Positions 38,931 to 52,300 of a stretch of DNA of 64,000 bases are shown in pieces. The position numbers were made by a program, and so were the translations under genes. This DNA is from Nematostella vectensis (lineage: Eukaryota; Cnidaria; Anthozoa; Actiniaria; Edwardsiidae), in assembly GCF_932526225.1 (NCBI RefSeq), contig NC_064038.1, positions 13,934,647-13,998,646 of the forward strand. The letters run 5' to 3'. The number at the start of each line of letters is the position of its first letter. Positions within the stretch are counted from its first letter, which is position 1. Under the pieces are notes generated by a model that did no database searches, was not told the origin of the DNA, and saw only the letters and a list, made by a program, of their open reading frames with translations.

Positions 38931-41900
38931 TCTGTTAATCGATGAAGTATTATGTGTGACTTACATGGCTCGCAGGAATAGGTATAAAACCAATAAATAA
39001 CAGCCCAAAGAATAACAGTCTTTCTAAAAGATGCATTCAGGGAAACCACAACTGACTTAAAGGTCCCTCTAAGATAACAAAATTTATAGCAGCCGTTAGA
39101 AAGCAATATCAACTAGATAAAATTCTTTATTGTCCAGCATAAGCACCAACATGCTTAAAAAAGGTTGGTGTATTGTTAGGAGGCAAAGTAAATTTGTAGT
39201 TGACTAAGAATTCGATTTAAAAAAATAGCTAATACGTTATACGTAGTCACAAAGACAAGGCATGAAACTATTAAATGAACATAAAGGCGAAGTTCAAATG
39301 AAAGCTCTGGGACCCTCGCTTAATGTTTTACTAGCCGTCATGGAGAATTCATGTGATGGATTACAGATATGTCACCAACAACATCAGATAGCAAGTGCAC
39401 CATCACCTTAGCAATAAATAGACCATTGCGAAATTGCACTGGGGCTATTTTGGACTTTTATAAAACATCCCCGAGAAAGGTTACTTCATTATTGAATGCC
39501 AAGAAGCATGCGTCCGAAGCAGTTAATTTATATCACATTCAGAGAAACTTGGTAACAATTCCAATAGCAAATGTAAAACAAATCACGCAACATTAGGTGG
39601 TTAAAAGTCAAGAAAGTGGGATTTGGTGAAAAATAAAAAAAATACCACCCGTTTTATAATTGCCCTGTGACCACAACCGCTCAGATTATAAATGTTTTTT
39701 TCTCTTGCGTCTTGTAGGAATTCGAACTCTGAATCAAAAAGGCTTTATTCCTTTTTATGAGATAGTATGCTTTTGGTAAAAATTCTAGCCGTGTGAGGCT
39801 GGTCCGTGAGACAACTATTTGTACCCATGGTGTTACTCAGATAAGGACTTTAACAAGGGCCACTGGAGTTTATTAATGGTGTCGATTTTATCACTTAGAA
39901 AACTATTAACAGGGCACCCTATTTCTAAAAACGTCACGAAACCATCTGGGGCGTCTTGAGCTGTTTGCAACATATTCATTACTTGTTTGGATGAAAAAAA
40001 GGAACTACTCTGGAAGTTGATATTTATTGTGAAGCCAATCTTCGGTCAGATTTTATTGTTACACTAAGTCAGGGTTTTACATATTAAATAAAGTTCCCTC
40101 GGTGAAACGATTGTTCCCTAGGTACCGCAAAGTATATGGAAATACCTCTTCCATGTTCTAGCCCCTTTATAAAAATACACGTAAGATACAATACTCATAT
40201 TTGGTACTAATACTTGAAAATAATCAAAAGAAGTTTTAATAAAGACGAAAACTTGGCAAAGTGGGCTAAATATCTCTTTATATATTGCTTTTGTCCGTCG
40301 ATCTAATGATATGCCGTAATTTTACGTATCTTTATATAAGAAAGGATACTAAACAATACTACTAAAGCAAGTGGTGCAAGATACGAGAATGAGCCTTCAA
40401 GCGTAGATAATTTAATCCTGATACAAAGATAACTGTTTGTCAAAGAATGCCAAAGACATTTTCAAAGTCGCAATCCTTACCACCGCTGCCCAAAAAATCA
40501 TTTGTTTTGTGTCTCTATATCTCGAAATCAGAGTTCCTCTACAAGAGCGATATCCCGATTGAACGATACGCTTTGTTCCCCTTGGGCAAGATTGGGGGCC
40601 TCATTTTCACGCAAAAAGACATGGAGCAGCTCGCTAGAGTTGCTGCATTCTTTGATCAAACACGCCTGCGATTATCTTGATTGAATTCGCCGCGAAAATG
40701 ACTTAACACGTTTGTCAAATAAGTATTATAAACAGGAGTGAAATACCTCCGAGCCCACCGCAAAACTACCGCCACAACAACCCCCCAAATTGAAACAATA
40801 GGAAACACATTATATCTGGAGTAGAAACGTAGAGAGCATGTTGATAAACTTAGTAGAAATACGGTATTAAGTACGCATTGTGTACATAACGGTTTGAATA
40901 TGCAGTATCGAGCGCTGAATTAAAACAGGCAATTATTTTTCGTGTTTTCACAGACGCCATAAAATGCCATGTAACCGTAAGAGTGGTGAGCGAGCGCGTT
41001 TCAAAACGAGCGGCCGTTCACGCGCCTATGAACCTCCTTAAAATACACCTCTTCTTAATAGACTGAGCACAAATTCAGGTGATGTAAAAACAAGACAAGT
41101 TCTTCATAAGAAAAAAAATAACCCCATGTGGTTATAAACAGTTAGCCAGGCGGCTCTTGAGAGAGAACAACTATCTTAGCTTTTGTGTCCTAAGCCGCAC
41201 TTGGCGATTAAATAATCCTCAAATTCTGCTACAAAAATATCCGACCAAGTATTCTATAATGTGCCAGCATAAAGACGATACTGAGATAAAGCCACTAAGA
41301 TAATATTGATATCCCTACGTTAGCCAGGGATTTCACTTCATCGATCTCTAGGTACAAGTCGATGAAATTGGTGAAATTAATAAACCCACCGTCACGTCAC
41401 GCGGCAAAGGATAAAGGCCATTATTATACCGTTTAATAAACTCGGCTTAATATCGCGAGAGGGCTTACTTCAATGACTAGCTGTTATAGTCACCGCGACT
41501 TGATTCCGAAGAATCTGATGATAACCTTCGACCGCGCTTGTTAACAAATAAAGTGATATAAACCCATCAATATCCACTTTTTCGGGCCACCCTTTGAAAA
41601 ATGGGTTAATTAACCTACGATATTTGATAGAAGAAGCTATACTTACGCGATTTCAAAATAACGTATTGCATTTTTTTTCTCTTTTTTTTATTTGTGTCTT
41701 GGGTCCCGCAGAATATCTGTCCTGCTTATATAACGGTAAATGAAGGTTATTATTTAATGTCATTAGGTATGAATGCCTTTCTTGGAATTTACAGGCGTTT
41801 GAGAAATTCTGGTATATACTAAGAGGCGATCATTCAAAATAGAAAAGACAATAATTTCAATGGACCCCAAAGCGCTTCTTTCTCTAACAAGCTAGGGATG

Positions 41901-42983
41901 TTATTTTAAAAATACATTAATTAAACAGATAAATAAAGTCACCCATGTAAGCTACAACGTGGTCGAGTTGAAGGCATAGCGAGACGCCTCTGGCCGCATA
42001 CAATTCGACGTCGAAACACAGCTTAGAATCAAAATTGTGTGTGTATGGGTTTTCGTTTGTAGAGGAAGGAAAACCGTAACAAAACTCAAGATCATGAATA
42101 AGTCAGGGAAGCAAAATTAAATAGTCGGTACGTTATTTTAAATGGTCCATTACTAGACTTCATCCAAAATAATTTGTTGTTGCTTTTATCCATTCGTTGC
42201 TGATTTCTAGGGTCAGTAATGGATACAATGTATCATAATCAAAGTAAAGACAGGCTAAATAAAATAGGCTGGCTCGGCGTTGTCTCTGTCTCTATAGGGT
42301 ACCCCGAGTGGCACATTGACGGAGTTGTCACTCTTGGGTTCGATTCTCGGTTAGACGGAGCGACCCAAAAGCTTTCACAATTTTTCAGACTACAAGCAAC
42401 CTATATTCTGTTGTATCCCTTGACATTAGTGAAGAACAAGGAGCATTACACATGCCAAATGGTGATACTGAAGGTGAACGAGGTGAGGATAAAGCGAACC
42501 CAAAATACTCATTATTTTTCATATAATCTATAGACAACGACAACGAATCTACAGACAACGAACGCATAATTTTATTCTGATACCCGGACTTAACAGTGAT
42601 TCTGGCGCATGCGTATACCAAATGGTATAGAGCGAGAACAAAGTGTCTTTCGTATTCAAAACAAGCTAATAATGCTAGAATAAAAAAAGTAATTTATACT
42701 TGACTTCAGATTAAGTCTTCGGAGAATTACTCATACCAAATGGTGGTAATGTTAGTCAAAGAAAGAAAAAAGTTTGTAGCGAAACCATAAGTATTTTCTT
42801 CAACAAGGCTGGAAGGTTACAATTATCAAAGAAAACACGCAGGCTATTCTGTTTGGCCCCTTGACTTCAGTAATTGCTATCGTTTATGAGCAGAGCCTCG
42901 CTGTTGTCTCGCCTGATCGACCATGTCTCATTGTTTCTAATGATCTCTTAGCACGTGTCATTAACACCGGCGTCACACCAAGC

Positions 42984-42997
42984 GTTCCCATGGCAAC
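42984..42997 (+). promoter_or_regulatory. RFX X-box upstream of rx
   Basis: GTTCCCATGGCAAC matches the X-box pattern GTHNYYATRRNAAC at all positions and forms two inverted half-sites. It lies 845 bases before the first rx ATG. A CACGTG E-box lies about 30 bases further upstream (near 42953). Function is inferred from the motif only. Confidence 0.45.
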
Positions 42998-43750
42998 TGT
43001 TGCTCATGACAAGGAGATTATCTGAAATAACTTGTTGCCAGTTATTAGGCAGTAATTATTAGCGACGAATCGAATACAGTAAGATAGTAATAGATAAACT
43101 ATATGTTCTGTTAAAAGAAAATTTGAAACTTCTGTTGGATGTCTGAATTTCTTAGCAGTTCACGCCGAACGTTTTAATTGACGCTTGCTGTGTTAAATAT
43201 AGAGCATTAGAGATTTAACATCATGATTTAAACAGCTCTGGAACGACGTGTCTCAAACTAAAATAACTGAACACAAATGTACGAGTAGACAATTTCTGGA
43301 AATACAAATTAATTACACACAAGTTAAACCACCTGACCCCCCACTCTTAAGAAGGACGCTAAAACATTGAATATCAAAGAGGTTGTTTCGAGTGAATATG
43401 TGTGTACTTATTACAGGATGAATCGAGCCTTGGTAGAATGTGGGTTTACAATGGTAGCCAGCAAATCGGATTAAGATATCCTCGTTAACACGATTTAGAA
43501 TTTACTATGCTTCAATAAAATCAACACATTAGAACCTATTACAAGTGTGTTGCCTGACTGAATATGCACTGTCAATCAAACTTTGGACAGTTCTCTTATT
43601 TTTTTCCAAGAGCACAAGGCTTCATACTTCATCGTTACACTTAAGGGAGTGATTAGTTTTTTCTTTACCCAGTAATTAGCCTGTCAAACCGTGACAAACA
43701 AGGGTCTAATTTCAGCACAATATCGGGACTTCGGAAGCATTCAATGACGA

Positions 43751-43784
43751 GCGCTGATTGGACGGTAAGCTGTTAGGTGGATAT
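43751..43784 (+). promoter_or_regulatory. rx proximal promoter motif pair (CCAAT box + GTGGATAT)
   Basis: GCGCTGATTGG (43751-43761) is identical to the otp promoter word and is followed after 15 bases by GTGGATAT (43777-43784), again identical. The distance to the upstream start codon is 45 bases. A shared 11-mer and 8-mer in the same order is unlikely by chance. Confidence 0.5.
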
Positions 43785-43828
43785 CTATGCCCGCCTAGAT
43801 TGTTAATGTGTTGTTAACGCTGGCCATC

Positions 43829-46800
43829 ATGTATACTCTTAATAGCCTCATATTAAGGGGCCATACCGTGAGCAGTTTAGTCCACACATCACATCGCGCA
43901 AGTATGAGCGACCATAAAAACATAGAAGATCGAAAGAGTAGGGAAGAGGAGATAGTCAGTCTGAAGCCACAAAACATCCACTCAATCGATGCCATATTAG
44001 GCAAGAAAGAGCCCGCGAGAAGACCAGAACAAGAGCGAAAGACTATCAACGACTCCAACCCAAGACTAGAGGAAGACGATATCAATTCAGACAATGATTT
44101 GAGCTCCAACGATGGTAAATCAGGTATAACCGCATCATTAACCTGTTGTGGGGTATTCCAGGATAGACCCTGAGTGTAATTTGATACTAATATTGTTCGT
44201 GCTGTATCTATTAGACGAAGCCGACGGTGACTCGTCAAAGAAAAAGCTCAGAAGAAACCGTACCACCTTCACAACGTTTCAGTTACACGAACTCGAGCGA
44301 GCCTTCGAGAAATCCCACTATCCAGACGTGTACACAAGAGAAGAGTTGGCGCTAAAAATAAGCCTCCCTGAAGTTAGGGTACAGGTAATTTAAAACTAAT
44401 TTGTCTATCATCTCAATAAATGGAGCCCTATAAGTACAAGTTGTTTAATATACTGACAAATATAGGCGCTGCTTTGATATATAGTGCTTGATAAAGGCGT
44501 ACAATTTACAGGTTGGAATAACGGTAAGATTAAGATGAGTCGTTGATAGCTGTTGTGGAGTTTTGTACGTCGTGTTAGAAATGTTGCAGTCTAAGAGAGT
44601 GTTAATTTGCTGACAAATATTGAGATCCCTGAAATCCTTAAAAACAAGTACCTACCACTGTGTAATAATAAGCCGAATAATCTCTCTACTTGACAAAAAT
44701 AGCTTCATTCTATTATCGACACTAGGATTTTCGTACTAAACAGACGGAAATTTTTACGAGCTTTTTTTCGAAAAAAAAAAAAACGATCTCTTTAAATAAT
44801 AGTTTCAGAGCCCGATATATGGTTCACTAAATAGTCAACGTGGAAATCCTTTTTCTTGCGAAGACGCTCAAAATTTCTACCAATAGAGCATTTAAATGAG
44901 GAATAATGCCTCATAATTTCCTTATTTATTTCGTTAACACTGCACTTACAAGTCAATGAAAACATTCACAGCTTGAAATATGTAGAATTCATTCATCAAA
45001 TGTTAGTGGCACTGTACCCATTTATCATAATCTAATGTTTTATCTGATTCTTGGCTACAAGGCCATGTTTTTTATATTCTTTTTAACAATAACAGTTAGA
45101 GAAGTACATAATTATCCTTATAAGAAACAAACTAGGGTCAAGAGTGAAGCCGTTTAAGGTCTTTATGTGAGGTTTCCTTAAGGGCTGCTTAACAAATAGG
45201 CTCACTTTAGACTATTTTCGCAACGTGTCAGATTGAAGAAGAAAACTCCGCTTTTGTCATCTAATTAGCAACTAACAGGGAATTTGCATCGCATTTTAAA
45301 CGAACCTCGCCACCTTAATAACGCGACTATGAGTGTACTAAGTGTATTATGTTGCTGGTTTTCTTCTATCACTTTCTAATTGCGCTGTTCAAGTAACGCT
45401 CGTGTAAGAACTGTCAAAGAACTTGGAAATAGTCAACAAAAGAATATTCTAAATTGGTTCTGTTTGATTCTCAACTCACAAATATACATTAATGTCTTCT
45501 TCACATGGGATACTAACTTCCATTTTCTTCTTTAAAAAAAGGCGTGTGGGCGCAAGTGGCTGGTTTTAGCCTATTCTTAAAAAATCATTTGCCATAACTT
45601 TAGTGCTTAATCTGAACGAATTCTACAAAAGAACATCTATAAAATAATTATTTCTCGTAAAAAGTAATTTCAGAACGTAAACTTAAGAGTTGACACTTTA
45701 AAGTTGACAAAAGCTGTTGTCAGAAGCGTCGTCGTCGCGAGCGCCACTCAAGAAAGCGTTGCCAAGAAAAAAAAGAGAAAATTGTTTAGTGAAGGTGTTT
45801 GCCAAAGCTAAATATTTAATATCGGTTTAGACTGGGCTTAGGGTAATTATTTTCTTTTAATGAGCCAAGCCAATTAAAAAACTTTCCCTAAATTCTTGCA
45901 ATTAGCTCTCTATGGAGCCGTGGCAATTTTTTTTTCTGCTCGGTTGGTTCTCTTCTAACATTCGTCTTAACATCTTAGCCACTCGTAGGAGAAACGGCAG
46001 GATATCCCAGGCCATGATTGCAGGCATAAGCTAGTGCCTGCCTTGAGCGCACAATGGTATTATTAATTGTCTTTAATGAGTAAACAAAGGTTTGTTAACG
46101 GTCTGGTACATTTCAAATCTGAGAAAGTAAAATGTTAATCCCCAAACGGCTCTCGTCTTGGCACTGTCTTAAAATCGACATTCCACGCCACTAAATAAGC
46201 CATTTTTATCATATCTACTGTATTTTGGACATAAAAGACCAGTAACGAATGAATTATAAATGCATGGATAACTTTCACTGAAGTTTCTGAATAAGCAGTC
46301 AAAATTGGTCTTATACTAACTACATTTTCCGATGTATAATTTCTAACAAAACAGCCTTGGTACCTCGCGAGTGGATAGGGATTTGGGATATATTTTAGAC
46401 CCACTTCTTTTGTTCGTTTCTTTTCTTTTCAAATAGCCTCCATGGGCTATACTTTCAAATTACCCCGGATATAAATTTTGTGCAATTCACAAAAAGGTGA
46501 TTTCAAGATAAACTTTATGTTCTGCTTAAAAAAAGGGCTCATTGGCTAAGGTCTTTAAATTCATCTATCAACTTAATTGCACAAAACAGACTTTATTTAA
46601 ATGCGAAATTCTAATGTTTTCAATTCGAACCTCCGGTGTCTATATATAATATGTTCAGCTCAAGAAGACAAGGAAACGACAGAATTCAGAAAGTTTAGAT
46701 ACTATTTAAGTCTCGTATTCCGAATAGCTTCTTCTTTGTGTCTTTTCAAATATAACAAGTTATGGCTAGCTAGAAAAAGAACTGAAAACAGTCTGTGATT

Positions 46801-48505
46801 TCTGAATAGACTACTTTCATCTTCACATGTCCTAGTACCGAATAGAATACTTTTATCTCAACGTCCGAACAGGAAAACAAAAAAATCCTTATTCCAAGTT
46901 TTTCTTAGATGTCTATTTAATGATTCACACCTCTACAAAACAAATAAATACAGTCCAGTAAACGGGGTAAATATTGCTTCATCGAGAACAAACACTGTCA
47001 GACGATGAGAAACCAGATGATGTGCTAATACACGATACATCCAAAGCAGATAAAAACAAATATCTACTAGAACATGAACCTTAGATGCCCAGGGCAACAC
47101 TCAGGAAGCGCTGCTTATGTAACGTGTAGGAAATGATATAATGTATCTCTTGTATGGCTGTTACGCTCCATTAGGGGTTATTGTTAAATGCATCGAAAAG
47201 GAACAAGGATTTTGCTCAATAAACCACCTGCAACAAGAAACGTTTATTTCTCAGCTTTTCAATATCCTCGGGCAAACCCTAAAGTTACTTTGAAAATAAT
47301 ATAAAACAGTGTAATCAGGTTTATATGATTTTGAACTCAGACCCTCCCAGGGTAGACAGAATAAAAATAAAAAGGCTACATCAGGCAAATACAGATTTAT
47401 TAGGCCTCTTATGTTTGAGGCACTAATTCGGGATGAGTAATTTTTTTTTGATGATTCATCATTACACAGAGAACAAAAGACGTCAGCATTGATTGTATCA
47501 AAAATGAAGTAATGGGTTTTCGTGGATGTTTTAGCACCGAATACAAGTTAGTAAAAGCGGACGTCAATATGATATGTGATAAATCTAATGAAATGCAGTC
47601 ATAAGTTATAGGAAGCCCCGAAGCGACCATGATTATGGCATGAAATACACCCTAAATATTCACCAAATTGATATGGTGATTGTTTAAATACCATACTCTA
47701 ACTTTATTTTAGCTCCATTCAACGATTATCTCGCTTGATAGTAATGTTTATTTATGGTATTGTTCATTGTACTCAAAGCGCTCTTTAGAATTCTGCCTTT
47801 TGTGCCACTTATCTCTATAACTTGCAAGACCTCTATTCTGTTACCCGTCGCATACTGCCTATTTCGTCGCTCACTGATAACTAATTGCTCGATTCCTTGA
47901 TCTATCGAAATTCAATTTACCATCACATAATGTTTAATTAAAATCTAAGGAAGTATTATTCATCAGAAGCGATAACCACGCGGATCCTTAATTCAAACCC
48001 TGGGACCGCTTAATGGGTTTTAAAAAGCGCAAGATTTGCTAGCAATAGATAACGGACATTATTATTAACCAATTTCCCTTCTAATTTACCACAGGTGTGG
48101 TTCCAGAACAGAAGAGCAAAATGGCGTCGACAGGAGAAGATGGAAATGGCGAGCCTGCAAGACCTCCCCTCCCCGTCCAGAACAAGCGGATTCGGTAGTC
48201 TGACGTTCTCAGATATGTGGAAAAACCCGCTCACACTGACTGGCCCATACGGGGCTTTGTTCCCAAGGTCCGGGGGATCCCCGCCACCGGGTATCGGGTA
48301 TTACCCGCCATATGGCCATTCGGCGCTCGCCGCTTTCTCGTATTTACCCCAAGTCGGGTGTGGTTCTGCGATGGCAGAGATGACAATACCCCTAAGCCCC
48401 CCCTCGAATTCAACCGACGAGCGATCGTCTAGTATTGCTACATTAAGGCTCAAGGCCAAAGAACATCTAGAAAGCATGGGAAGAGATGAAAGTCTGTCTG
48501 CCTGA
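43829..48505 (+). CDS. rx: Retinal homeobox (Rx/Rax) transcription factor
   Basis: Three exons, 43829-44114, 44215-44384 and 48095-48505, give 288 residues. The start could instead be ATG 43904, 25 codons later (MSDHKN); both have A at -3. HSIDAILG (residues 51-58) is the eh1/octapeptide typical of Rx N-termini. The homeodomain (about 107-166) carries [24 protein letters not shown] and [15 protein letters not shown], diagnostic of Rx, with Gln50. An OAR motif ([13 protein letters not shown]) lies near the C-terminus. Rx factors control eye-field and anterior neural development in bilaterians; the role here is inferred. A second in-frame donor 9 bases downstream (exon end 44123) would add three residues. 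The 3.7-kb second intron cuts the homeodomain at 46/47. rx is downstream of otp on the same strand and tail-to-tail with hbn. Confidence 0.93.
44385..48094 (+). other. rx intron 2
   Basis: A 3.7-kb AT-rich intron with no recognised gene, transposon or long repeat. Short open frames (for example 46135-46404 on the minus strand and 46601-46798) look random. It could contain enhancers, but no motif cluster stands out by eye. Confidence 0.65.
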
Positions 48506-49377
48506 GGGCTTTAACTAAACACCATCCCGGGCACTAATACGTGGCTACTCGTATCAGATTTGCCCGAAATATCGCAAGATTACCCGCCGATAATCGGGAT
48601 TATCTTCCAAAGACGTAATGGAAAACATTAGAACTGTTAAAGATAGATTTGAAAAAAAAAAAAAAAACGGTGGGATATTCTTTTATTTTAATCTTTGTAC
48701 AAAGTCGGTGTTAACCTGGTATAATATGATATTAAGGGCTAGGAGAAATTAATGTAAAGTTAGTTCCATGGTTAAACCACAATATATGCAATCTTGTGTC
48801 GTCAGTCTATCCGAAAATCGTGTAATTCACTTAGTTTTATCCGGCTAATTTAAATCCAGTTACACACTCACAGTGGTCTACCTCTAAGGCACGGACTATA
48901 GCTCTTGCGATGTCGCTCTTTCTGTTTGTTTTTGTCTGTGCACTGAGAAATTCACCTCGTTTTCTGCGTTCTTCATTGACAGTTTCAGTGAAGAAGAGGC
49001 AAAAAAAAAAAAACGTCGCAAAGAAAAAGTCGTGATCGCAAGAATCATTAATTTAATTTATTCCTCGGGCAAACTAATATGTGTCCAAATAATAGTTCTG
49101 ACCGGATTCATTTCGAGGTTATCTCAACTACAAATGAACCGTCTTCCATATAAATATAAGAAGAACTAAATAAAAACTCTAGAACAAATTTAATAACTAG
49201 GTAGATGGGTGTAAGTGTTAAAGATAATTGTCCTATGCTGTAGTTATTTCAAATGTGTGCATTAAACACCATGCAGTTTTGTTCTTTTGAGTAATTGAGC
49301 GCTGAATGCAAAAGCGCTTTTCCCATTTGTAAATAGATGACCGAATTCTGTCTAAAACAGATACAAAGTCTTTGTAC

Positions 49378-49383
49378 AATAAA
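49378..49383 (+). terminator. Candidate poly(A) signal of rx
   Basis: AATAAA in TACAATAAAATGTCTG, 873 bases after the rx stop, with a T-rich stretch within 60 bases. Other AATAAA words occur nearby (near 49168), so the real 3' end is uncertain. Confidence 0.35.
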
Positions 49384-51017
49384 ATGTCTGATTTCATGAA
49401 AAAAATTGTATCCTGTTATTAGCGGTTTTATTTACACTGTACAATACAAGGGATCCTGTGTTTTTTTAAGGGTGCCAGGAAACAATCATAATTTCATCAA
49501 AAACGAACCCTGGAATTCAAGGGGATTTCGGTTTGTCCCTGATAAACCCAAGGTTGTCAATTCATGGCTGGTCCCTAGGCTGCTGGCGAATGTTATGAGT
49601 GGGAAAGAGGGCTTTATTGGGTAATTATGGCACTCATTTAAATCACGAAGTCTACATTGAACATCCACAATTTTCTTGTCTCATAGCTGACAAATTTCAA
49701 AGGGTATCCTGAGTTCCGAGGCTTATGATTTACAGTTTTGGGTAAATTTTTCCCCTCATTTTTATCTTATTAATTTTAGAAACAGATATATTTGCTTACT
49801 ATCAAAATCTCAACCCTTTTCAAATGGTAAATTTTGGAGAGGGGATACTTTATGAGGTCGGGAAATATCTATATAAATTCTGGAATTGTACATTTAACTA
49901 TTAAATCATTAAACATTGTTTCATAACTTTCAACAACAATATATGCCAAAAATATATATTCCTGGAGTTTTGTCTCTCTTGTCTTTTTTCCCCTTAATTT
50001 GTTTTATTGGCAACTAATATGTGCATTGCATCTGCTAATTAAACGCTACTATCTCAAACAATATTTTATTCCTTCAGAAGTTTAATGATATTGTTGCGCT
50101 CATATCTCATTTTGACCACACAACTTGTTTATCTGCCTGGCAACCATCAAATTTTTGTTAAAGCTATGTTTGTCTCTATGGCAAGTCAACTGTTGGCATA
50201 TCTTTACAAGATATGTATCTAGTTTATGACCAGACCCATGTGGTCTTGCTTTAGCTACCCCCATGGAAGCTAACAAGATAGCATAGCAACCAGTACAGTT
50301 TCAAATATAAAATGCAAAAGATAAGAAATACTAAATATAAGCCCTGAAAAATAATATGTTCAATATCTTAGCTACTTCACAGGCCAATTTTTTAGAAATG
50401 TTTCCTAAGAAAGGTGAAAGAAAAGTTGGTCACACTTTTTTGCAGGGTAGTGGGGGAATTGTATTGCTCCCTTACTCCCACCGCAGAGTTAACTAAAACT
50501 AAGCCTTCTGTTTTTGTATCTTTTTGAAATCTCAACACACACTGGTCAGTCAAGAGGCGAAAGAAGTGTTGTGTATGTCCATAGGAAACTCCATAAACAG
50601 ACAATCTTCCCAATCATTTTTAGGGCAATGAGGCCCTTCATATAAGTACTTATAGGGAAAAAATCTGAGGTTTTTCTATGACAAATAATATAGAATTCTA
50701 TCAATTTATTTTTAGTTAGAAAATCTACAATAACATAATAGAAAAGCACATCATGGAATGCAGAACTGGAGGGCTAGGGGGGATAACCTCATATAATCCT
50801 AAAATAACTGGGGTAGCTAACAAATGAAAACACATTATTTGACATATGTTTTTTTCTGTGTACAGAGACTGGGAGTGTTTTTTATCTTGAAAACAGAGCA
50901 TCTCCCCACCTCAAACATTCCGTACACCCTCAATTATTTTTTTTTCTTGCTTCTGCCATTTATGTACCAAGAAGCTGGCCTGAATCCAACCCCTATTTTG
51001 CCATCGATACTGTCTAT

Positions 51018-51428
51018 CAGGGGCGTACGTAGCCTATAGGCCTGCAGTCATTTGACTGCAAAAAAAAAAAAAAAAAATTGCATAACGAGGGGGAAAAATC
51101 AAATTTTTACTCATTCACTTTTATGTACGTAGTTTTATATATATGATGAGGATAAAAACTATAATTTTCTTAATCATGGTAGTTTACAGATGATTTCCAA
51201 ACATATTGTTATGTCGTTCAGTGCCACGTGACGACTGAAGTCCTATTTTAGATCGAGGATGACTGAGGATCGTGTAATATTCTCAAACGTCTGATGCATT
51301 GACGCCAATTTCAAACCCAAAAGCGGGAGCTATGAAATATTCACAGGGATGCGGGATGAGGTGCCACGCCCTTATTTAGCTCCTGAATGCTTTGAATGCA
51401 ACTTGTTAAAATCCTGCGTACGCCCCTG
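51018..51428. mobile_element. 411-bp non-autonomous DNA transposon with TCTAT duplication
   Basis: The ends are perfect 12-base inverted repeats, CAGGGGCGTACG (51018-51029) and CGTACGCCCCTG (51417-51428). The direct repeat TCTAT flanks both sides (51013-51017 and 51429-51433). The interior has an 18-A run (51060-51077) and no transposase. A CAGGGGCG terminus with a short duplication suggests a hAT-like relative, but the superfamily is not settled. Confidence 0.8.
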
Positions 51429-51861
51429 TCTATTGATCACTGGCAGAACCCACGTGGTACATCATTTTGTAAACAAATATGTTTGGTTAGAGTCCAGCAA
51501 AGCATTGCCTGGTTTGGGCTGCATGCACTTTTAAAGGCTTTTCATCGTGTATGCATTTTTTTGTTCCTTGCGCACCCCCACCCCCCCAATCTTCACTTTT
51601 CTAATGGGTTGTCCCTAACCAAAATGCAGTTACGTAAATACTGCTTTACATATACAGGTAGGGAAGTTTTCCCTAGATGATGTCACGTGACCCTTCCTTT
51701 GTCACCATGGCTATATATTTACGGAGATGACGGATTCTAAAAACTATATAAAGTGAGTTGATCCCTAGTACCCTCGGTTTTCCATGCCTTAGTCATAATG
51801 GCATGGAATGGAGGGTTATTTTACTGTACGTTCTTTTTATAGCTTTACGACAATCACACCG

Positions 51862-51867
51862 TTTATT
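51862..51867 (-). terminator. Candidate poly(A) signal of hbn
   Basis: AATAAA on the minus strand, about 430 bases after the hbn stop codon. It is the clearest hexamer I found before the transposon at 51428. Support is the motif alone. Confidence 0.3.
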
Positions 51868-52300
51868 ATACAACTACAATCGCGGACAAAATGTCCTTAT
51901 AGGTAAAGAAGCTTAATTTGTTTTGCATTTTTCCCTGGAATCTGAAATTTCTTTATGCATAAATGGACAAAAAAGGCACGTGCGTTTATATTTAAATTGT
52001 GTTTCTTTATGTAGGAGGTATTTTGTTAGGGATTACGACTCCGAAATAGCCTTAGGGAAAATTGCGCAAAAAATTGCGTTGTGAAAATACCGGTGTTGGT
52101 AAGGTCTGAACCGTGTTTTAATATTAAAATACCGAATTCATAGTTTTACATTGCAATTTGCTTTAATTGGATATAAAGCATCACTGTTTAAATTGCATTA
52201 TAGAAAACTATTGTCATAAAAATATATATGTATATGTTACAAATACTATATACAAGCCCTCTCACATGAAAGGGTAATAATATTGATTGTATTGCTTGCA

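Larger units (their letters stand above)
36736..43750. other. otp-rx intergenic region
   Basis: Seven kilobases with no recognised gene. The first part is probably otp 3' UTR and holds a 33-bp tandem repeat. Further on are two foldback structures (37683-37794 and 37966-38130), a 22-bp minisatellite (38752-38930) and, close to rx, an RFX-type X-box (42984-42997). Open frames at 40447-40680 and 42219-42533 resemble no family I know and lack splice or composition support. Confidence 0.6.
48506..52300. other. rx-hbn tail-to-tail intergenic region
   Basis: 3.8 kb between the stop codons of convergent rx and hbn. It should hold both 3' UTRs. A 411-bp inverted-repeat element lies at 51018-51428, and poly(A)-signal candidates occur for both genes. 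The open frames in the region match no family I recognise. Confidence 0.6.

Noticed and set aside
40447-40684. Two overlapping 60-77-codon open frames between otp and rx
   Set aside because: No recognisable family, no splice context, and overlapping frames of similar length suggest chance.
42285-42365. tRNA- or SINE-like stretch with a GGTTCGATTCT B-box-like word
   Set aside because: No cloverleaf could be folded by eye and the A-box part is poor.
42219-42533. 104-codon open frame upstream of rx
   Set aside because: No recognisable domain and composition like the surrounding AT-rich DNA.
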